The notes beneath the pieces are model-generated. The model was not told the DNA's origin and made no database searches. It saw nothing but the letters and a program-made list of their open reading frames with translations. From Rhodospirillaceae bacterium (GTDB lineage: Bacteria; Pseudomonadota; Alphaproteobacteria; Thalassobaculales; Thalassobaculaceae), in assembly GCA_002730675.1 (NCBI GenBank), contig PCAV01000039.1, positions 9,580 to 19,805 of the forward strand: 10,226 nucleotides of DNA, given 5' to 3'. Below, piece after piece: positions 6,140 through 10,226 of the stretch. Position 1 is the first letter of the stretch; every line of letters starts with the position of its first letter. The position numbers and the translations under genes are program-made.

Positions 6140-8296
6140 CTAGCTAAGAAGAGCTGCTGATTTGATCGCTTCACTGCTAAAGGGCATCTGACGCAACCTA
6201 AGTCCTAAGGCATTATGTATAGCATTGGCTATTGCAGCAGATGTTGGACCGGTTGTTATTTCACCAACTCCAAGATAGTGGCAGCCTGGCCTATCCAAAA
6301 TATCGATACGAAACTCTGGAATGTTATCGAACGAGATAATTTTATATTTATCCCAATCCCGACTGATTATCCCGCTTGCATCATAGCTAACTTGCTCGTA
6401 TAAGCTCCAGCTCGCCGCTTGCACAATGCCACCCTCAACTTGCGATCTTACCCCAGAAATATCAACGACCTCGCCAACATCAACGACACAAAATATTTTT
6501 ATTAGTTCAATCTCTGCATCATCATTTACCTTTAGAAGCACCGCTAAGGCGCAATAACCAGCCGAGTTTTTATAACGAGCAAAGCTAATTCCTAAACCGG
6601 TCTGTTCCGGAAAATTAACTTTGTCATCATCCACCAATTTTTTGAGTCTAATCAAGGTTTCTTTTCCTCGCCTATCGCTGAGATGCTTTAGACGGAATTT
6701 GAAGGGATCCAATTGTATTGCATCTGCAAGCTCGTCCATCATCGACTCGATTGCAAAGATATTTCCAAAGGCACCCAGTGCGCGCAGTGCTGAAGTTCGC
6801 AGAGGCAGACCATAAACCCTATGTTTGACCAATCGCGGCGGAGGAAAATTATAAATTGGCTCAATGTTTCTATGGATACCACCATGCACGGTCAACATTG
6901 GGGGCGTTACCGGCCATGGTTTTGGCTGCTTCATATAATGTGTGGACAAGAGGCGTGAGCTCGGATCCTTTCCATTAACCGGCCGGGTCAAAAAAGTGTC
7001 CGAAAATGTTTCATGGGACCAACTAGTTATTTCGCCATTACTGTTCACACTCGCCTGCAAATTGCATAGCATTGCGGAACCATATGGTTCCCAACAATGT
7101 TCGTCTTCTCTGGTCCATTTCAATAAGATCGAGAAGTTTTTTAAATGTCTCGCAATTAGTGCCGCATCAAACGCCGCATCATCCGCTCCACTATGCCCGT
7201 AGACACCAGCGCCAGGGATAAATTGAACTAGCACGTCGCCTAATTGAAGCCTCAACGCCTCAGCAACGGCTGCTTGCAGCGGATATACACCTTGGTTCTG
7301 GGTCCAAACTGTTAATTTTTGGCCATCAAAGACAGCAGCACCGGCTGATGGTCCGATCGTGCCATGCATAATGTAAGGTTTTTTATATATAGCGTTAAGG
7401 ATAATATCGCCTCGAATATTTGTCTTATCGAGTGGCGGAATTTCCGAACTCGTATTTGGAACACAACCATTCTCAACCAGCAAACTATCCCTCTTATTCT
7501 TAACTAGAAGCTCATAAATATCACTTTGGTCCAGACTATTTTCTATTTGCCAGGTAGCCGCCATCGCAACTCTTCTAGCCGCTTTAACTGCTGAAAATTC
7601 ACTCTTTGCTCCTACGGCTAAGAAACTTCCATCCCTGACGAGATAAATGTTCTCCTCTGCTAGTTTATCGACCAATTTTTCGTCCACATTTTTAAGCTTA
7701 GCATGATATTGCGGGGGACGAATAACGCGAGCATGCAACATATTTGGGAGTTTTAAGTCTTGAATGAACTCGTATTTACCGGTAACGATATCCCACATTC
7801 CTCTTGCAACATGATGTTTCCCTTGCAGTCGGTGCAAAGTGTGATGTTTTACATCAACAGTCTCGTCGACGATACATTCCAGTGGATTGTTCTTTACCAA
7901 TTCCCAGTAAGAAATGCTTTGGTTAGTTTTCTCAATAAATAGGTTGCCATCTTCAATTTTGATCTGCTCTATCGCTACATTAAAAAATTTTGCTGCCCGC
8001 ACTGTTAGTTCGTTCCTAGCTGTAGCCGCTGCCTTTTTAATTGAATATCCGGAGTGCTGCATCGATTGGCTGCCAACGGTGTAGTTCTCATTTGGGCTTG
8101 AGCCCGTTCTCGTTTGTGCTACCGCTATTTGATCGGGATTTATGTTCAACTCTTCGGCAGCAATAAGAACCAAAGCTGACGTGATGTGCTGACCAATATT
8201 TACTTTTCCAGTGTGGAGGACAACCCCTCCCGAAGGTAGAAATTCTAGCCAGTCGCTAACTTTTGGATTAACACTTAAACTCACGTGCTTATTCAT
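6140..8296 (-). CDS. Molybdopterin-binding large subunit of a xanthine-dehydrogenase-family hydroxylase (IorB/NicB-like, no cytochrome domain)
   Basis: Catalytic subunit that hydroxylates an aldehyde or N-heterocycle using water and a molybdenum cofactor, passing electrons to the [2Fe-2S] partner. From the chosen ATG it has 718 residues. The order of conserved blocks matches IorB-type proteins: DWLEFLPSG (15-23), GKVNIGQHITSALV (30-43), GSQSMQHSGYSIKKAA (75-90), LPNMLHARVIRPP (183-195), RDGSFLAVGA (221-230), YIMHGTIGPSAGAAV (308-322), WTQNQGVYPLQAAVAE (331-346), GAGVYGHSGADDAAFDAAL (362-380), LKWTREDEHCWEPYG (392-406), LRTSALRALGAFGNIFAIES (499-518) and GVGEITTGPTSAAIANAI (676-693), where E679 is the expected catalytic glutamate. 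At the conserved GQG the third residue is histidine (G35-Q36-H37). No cytochrome c domain is attached, unlike NicB. A GTG at 8308 could add four residues but lies inside the ribosome site. The gene overlaps the small-subunit stop by 8 bases. Substrate unknown. Confidence 0.9.
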   Translation of the reverse strand: MNKHVSLSVNPKVSDWLEFLPSGGVVLHTGKVNIGQHITSALVLIAAEELNINPDQIAVAQTRTGSSPNENYTVGSQSMQHSGYSIKKAAATARNELTVRAAKFFNVAIEQIKIEDGNLFIEKTNQSISYWELVKNNPLECIVDETVDVKHHTLHRLQGKHHVARGMWDIVTGKYEFIQDLKLPNMLHARVIRPPQYHAKLKNVDEKLVDKLAEENIYLVRDGSFLAVGAKSEFSAVKAARRVAMAATWQIENSLDQSDIYELLVKNKRDSLLVENGCVPNTSSEIPPLDKTNIRGDIILNAIYKKPYIMHGTIGPSAGAAVFDGQKLTVWTQNQGVYPLQAAVAEALRLQLGDVLVQFIPGAGVYGHSGADDAAFDAALIARHLKNFSILLKWTREDEHCWEPYGSAMLCNLQASVNSNGEITSWSHETFSDTFLTRPVNGKDPSSRLLSTHYMKQPKPWPVTPPMLTVHGGIHRNIEPIYNFPPPRLVKHRVYGLPLRTSALRALGAFGNIFAIESMMDELADAIQLDPFKFRLKHLSDRRGKETLIRLKKLVDDDKVNFPEQTGLGISFARYKNSAGYCALAVLLKVNDDAEIELIKIFCVVDVGEVVDISGVRSQVEGGIVQAASWSLYEQVSYDASGIISRDWDKYKIISFDNIPEFRIDILDRPGCHYLGVGEITTGPTSAAIANAIHNALGLRLRQMPFSSEAIKSAALLS

Positions 8297-8759
8297 CCCG
8301 TTTTTCACCTCTTAATTTCTCTATTGCAGCTAAAATTCGAGGGTGAGACCCGCAACGGCACAAATGTCGGCACAAAACCTCTTTTACTTGCTTATCTGTA
8401 GGTTTAGGGTTCTTTGCAAACAAACCGCTAATACTTACTATGACGCCTGCCGTACAGTATCCGCATTGAGCGGCATTTTCTTCAGCAAATATTTTTTGAA
8501 TCAGACTAGGCTGCTCAGGATTTCCTAATCCTTCTATCGTCTCTATCACACAACCTTCAAACTCCTCGACTGTTTGCGTACAGCTAAAAGTTGGTTCACC
8601 ATCTACTAGAACCATACAAGCGCCGCATTGCTCTAAACCGCACCCTAACTTGGCACCAGTAAGATTTAAGTCATTACGTAAAACATAGATTAAAGGGGTG
8701 CCTTCCACAGAGGAAACTGAACGGGTTTCTCCGTTCAAAACTATTTCGGTTGTTTTCAT
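8289..8759 (-). CDS. [2Fe-2S] small subunit of the molybdenum hydroxylase (IorA/NicA/CoxS-like)
   Basis: Electron-transfer subunit of 156 residues, the usual size. The N-terminal plant-ferredoxin-like domain holds cluster cysteines C40, C45, C48 and C60 (GAKLGCGLEQCGACMVLVDG). The C-terminal four-helix domain holds the second cluster with C99, C102, C134 and C136 (AAQCGYCTAG and HLCRCGSHPRI), so all eight ligands are intact. It moves electrons from the molybdenum site in the large subunit to an acceptor that is not encoded here. No FAD subunit lies on either side, which fits the two-subunit type. The ATG at 8759 is preceded by GGA about eight bases upstream. It is co-transcribed with the large-subunit gene, which it overlaps. 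A 159-base gap separates it from the alpha/beta hydrolase gene upstream; no clear promoter was found there. Confidence 0.95.
   Translation of the reverse strand: MKTTEIVLNGETRSVSSVEGTPLIYVLRNDLNLTGAKLGCGLEQCGACMVLVDGEPTFSCTQTVEEFEGCVIETIEGLGNPEQPSLIQKIFAEENAAQCGYCTAGVIVSISGLFAKNPKPTDKQVKEVLCRHLCRCGSHPRILAAIEKLRGEKRDE
8306..8313 (-). promoter_or_regulatory. Shine-Dalgarno site deciding the large-subunit start
   Basis: AAGAGGTG on the minus strand ends 9 bases before ATG 8296. The alternative GTG start (8308-8306) is the last three bases of this site, so the ATG is preferred. Confidence 0.6.
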
Positions 8760-8918
8760 TCAAAATTTCCAGCTTATCCAATGATTTTAAACAGAAAAGT
8801 ACAAGGTAATCAGGGCTGTCTCATTGTTGCGTTTTAGAATTCATGAACGTTTAGAAAAAAATAACATTTGAAATGCTTTCTAGTTTGTTTAATCACGCAG
8901 CCAACTACCTGATGAGAG

Positions 8919-9776
8919 TTAATTTTTATTTAATATTTGGCTCAAAATCGTATTTACTTTTTCGGATGCCTCGAACTGCACCCAATGCCCCGCATTCTCA
9001 ACTATATCAAAAGACGCGCTTGGATGAATATCCCTAACATATTTTTCAATACCATCTAGCCCCGGATAAAGCGTCGTATCTTTCTCACCAAAAAGACAGT
9101 GCAAGGAACACGGAAGATTTTTCAAACTTTCTGCCAGGATTGAGGTACGGGCAATACCCCTCGACCGGAGACGTGCTTTAGCCATATTTTCGATATGAAT
9201 TGTCAGCGCCAACTCATCAGCTGATTCAGGTTTATATACCATCAATTGGCGCAAATTGTGCAAATACATAGGTTTTTTTTCTACCTCAGAAAGGTCTTTC
9301 GGAACTTCAATTAAATCATTTGCTGGACCGTCTCCCGTCAAACCTAATATTGGTGAACCGATAAGTGTAACACTGTTAATACGTTGCTTCTGCAAATGGG
9401 CTATTAATCCAGATAGGAAACCACCAAAAGAGAAAGCTATTAAGTCGAAAGAAACATGCTCGCCCAAAACGTCATCTAAAGAACTACTGATAATGGTTGC
9501 TAGGCTTTCAGCCGTGTATGGTCTTGGTGGATCGGACGAATCACCACATCCTGGAAGATCTACAGCTAAAACATGAAAATCTCTCTCCAATGCAGAAATG
9601 TTTCTGACCCAATGATTCCAAGCGCCAAATCCGCCGTGCAACAGTACTATAGGCCTTCTATCAATATTTTTTTTGCCCCACGTCCTCCATGTAAGGCAGC
9701 AACCATTAACATTAGAGCGCTGCAAATTACTTCTTTCGTTTAAATTTTTTAATAATGAGTAGGCTTGAATATTCAT
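8919..9776 (-). CDS. Alpha/beta hydrolase (esterase, lyase-type or deformylase-like, substrate unknown)
   Basis: Soluble alpha/beta hydrolase of 285 residues from ATG 9776. The oxyanion-hole motif LLHGGFGAWNHW covers 45-56, and VDLPGCGDSSDPP (72-84) is the usual strand-4 loop. The nucleophile elbow is AFSFGG with S116, so alanine replaces the first glycine of GxSxG, a tolerated change. The acid is probably D233 (FGEKDTTLYPG) and the base H264 (NAGHWVQFEA). The catalytic triad therefore looks complete. No signal peptide is seen. A TTG at 9803 would add nine residues but has no ribosome site; the ATG also has only a weak one. The gene lies between a PaiB-like gene and the molybdenum hydroxylase genes in the same direction. 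This recalls nicotinate-type pathways, where a hydroxylase and an alpha/beta-fold deformylase both occur, but that link is only a suggestion. Confidence 0.9.
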   Translation of the reverse strand: MNIQAYSLLKNLNERSNLQRSNVNGCCLTWRTWGKKNIDRRPIVLLHGGFGAWNHWVRNISALERDFHVLAVDLPGCGDSSDPPRPYTAESLATIISSSLDDVLGEHVSFDLIAFSFGGFLSGLIAHLQKQRINSVTLIGSPILGLTGDGPANDLIEVPKDLSEVEKKPMYLHNLRQLMVYKPESADELALTIHIENMAKARLRSRGIARTSILAESLKNLPCSLHCLFGEKDTTLYPGLDGIEKYVRDIHPSASFDIVENAGHWVQFEASEKVNTILSQILNKN

Positions 9777-9821
9777 TTTAAAACTTCGAAAATTTATTTT
9801 CAAAAAATATTTAATTAATGT

Positions 9822-9850
9822 GTTTTATTGAACAATTTGTTTTACATCAA
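9822..9850 (-). promoter_or_regulatory. Possible sigma70 promoter for the alpha/beta hydrolase gene
   Basis: TTGATG (9850-9845) and TAAAAC (9827-9822) lie 17 bases apart on the minus strand, each matching 4/6 of consensus. They are about 46 bases before the ATG at 9776. The region is very A+T-rich, so chance is a real possibility. Confidence 0.25.
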
Positions 9851-9895
9851 TCTAGCGATTTATAATTTCGCTCTATTTATGAAAACTAGTACAGC

Positions 9896-10226
9896 CTATT
9901 TATCTTTGATTCTTCGCATAGCGTTTGCCAAAACTGGTTTGCCAATTTTATCCATAGCCAAAGTTACTGAATCGAAATCTTTTCCTTCTCGATTTTGACT
10001 TAACTTACTCTTAGCCGTGACTTTCTTAACAATGAATTTAAATGTAACAATTTCAGTGATCATCTGCTCCAAATATTCTTTGGGAGCATCTGACATTCGC
10101 CATCCCTTAGAACCGAAAGTTAATTTTTCATATTTTTTTGTAAGCTTGCCGACAACAGCCATTCGTGCCTTTTTGGAATTCTCAAATTCAATATGACCAT
10201 GAAGATGCACAACTTGATAGTTCCAT
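9896..10226 (-). CDS. PaiB-like FMN-binding negative transcriptional regulator (5' end outside window)
   Basis: C-terminal half of a PaiB-family protein, 109 residues visible out of the usual 200-odd. The frame is open to the window edge and reads WNYQVVHLHGHIEF, the family's WNY-x-x-V-H-x-x-G strand. Then come WRMSDAPKEYLEQMITEIV (residues 42-60 of the visible part) and the hallmark KLSQN in TAKSKLSQNREGKDFDSV. The fold is the split-barrel FMN-binding type related to pyridoxamine phosphate oxidase. Many members are annotated as negative regulators from Bacillus PaiB, but several may be flavin or heme-binding enzymes, so regulation of the neighbouring genes is not shown. A GTG inside the visible part (10210-10208) is not the true start, because homology continues upstream. 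It lies 119 bases ahead of the hydrolase gene, same strand. Confidence 0.9.
   Translation of the reverse strand, partial: WNYQVVHLHGHIEFENSKKARMAVVGKLTKKYEKLTFGSKGWRMSDAPKEYLEQMITEIVTFKFIVKKVTAKSKLSQNREGKDFDSVTLAMDKIGKPVLANAMRRIKDK

Noticed and set aside
6215..7202. Several plus-strand open frames of 60-86 codons opposite the hydroxylase large subunit
   Set aside because: They are antisense to a strongly conserved coding region and have no ribosome sites or motifs of their own.
8760..8918. Promoter for the hydroxylase genes
   Set aside because: TTGTAC and TAAAAT boxes are visible but only 9 bases apart; no pair with acceptable spacing was found, so none is annotated.
9854..9872. Inverted repeat AGCGA / TCGCT downstream of the PaiB-like gene
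   Set aside because: Only a 5-bp stem with a 9-base loop and no U-tract; too weak to call a terminator.

Overview
The window looks like chromosomal DNA of a Gram-negative bacterium, most likely a proteobacterium and perhaps an A+T-rich alphaproteobacterium. This rests on the Sec signal peptide of a free periplasmic binding protein, the dipeptide/oligopeptide-type ABC operon, and the molybdenum hydroxylase and PaiB-like genes. The lineage is an inference from protein style, not from a marker gene. Every intact gene is on the minus strand, so transcription runs from right to left.

Right part (10226 to 6140): the window opens inside a PaiB-like FMN-binding regulator, of which only the C-terminal half is visible. 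Next come an alpha/beta hydrolase and the two genes of a xanthine-dehydrogenase-family molybdenum hydroxylase: a small [2Fe-2S] subunit, then a large molybdopterin-binding subunit. The last two overlap. There is no FAD subunit and no cytochrome c domain. The set resembles the IorAB/NicAB type of two-subunit hydroxylase that acts on aldehydes or N-heterocycles, but the substrate cannot be read from the sequence.

Middle (6139 to 5020): about 1.1 kb has no intact gene. Its right part, on the plus strand, holds a well-preserved but broken SnoaL/NTF2-like gene with a start codon, a Shine-Dalgarno site, two in-frame stops and two frameshifts. Its left part is the control region of the transporter operon: a terminator-like hairpin, a gapped inverted repeat and a candidate sigma70 promoter that overlaps this repeat.

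Left part (5019 to 1): a complete-order dppABCDF/oppABCDF-type operon, with a periplasmic solute-binding protein, two permeases and two ATPases. The second ATPase is cut by the window edge just after Walker B begins. A perfect 26-bp GC-rich palindrome sits between the binding-protein gene and the first permease gene, probably setting a higher level for the binding protein. The remaining genes are joined by 1- or 4-base stop/start overlaps. The first ATPase starts at TTG and has a tryptophan where its C-terminal iron-sulfur-type motif normally has the second cysteine.

A plausible but unproven reading is that the importer brings in a small peptide-like or other organic solute, and the neighbouring hydroxylase and hydrolase act on an organic compound. 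I see no clearly new system. The most interesting points are the pseudogene, the changed cysteine motif, the operon's RNA/DNA control structures and the unassigned hydroxylase-hydrolase group.
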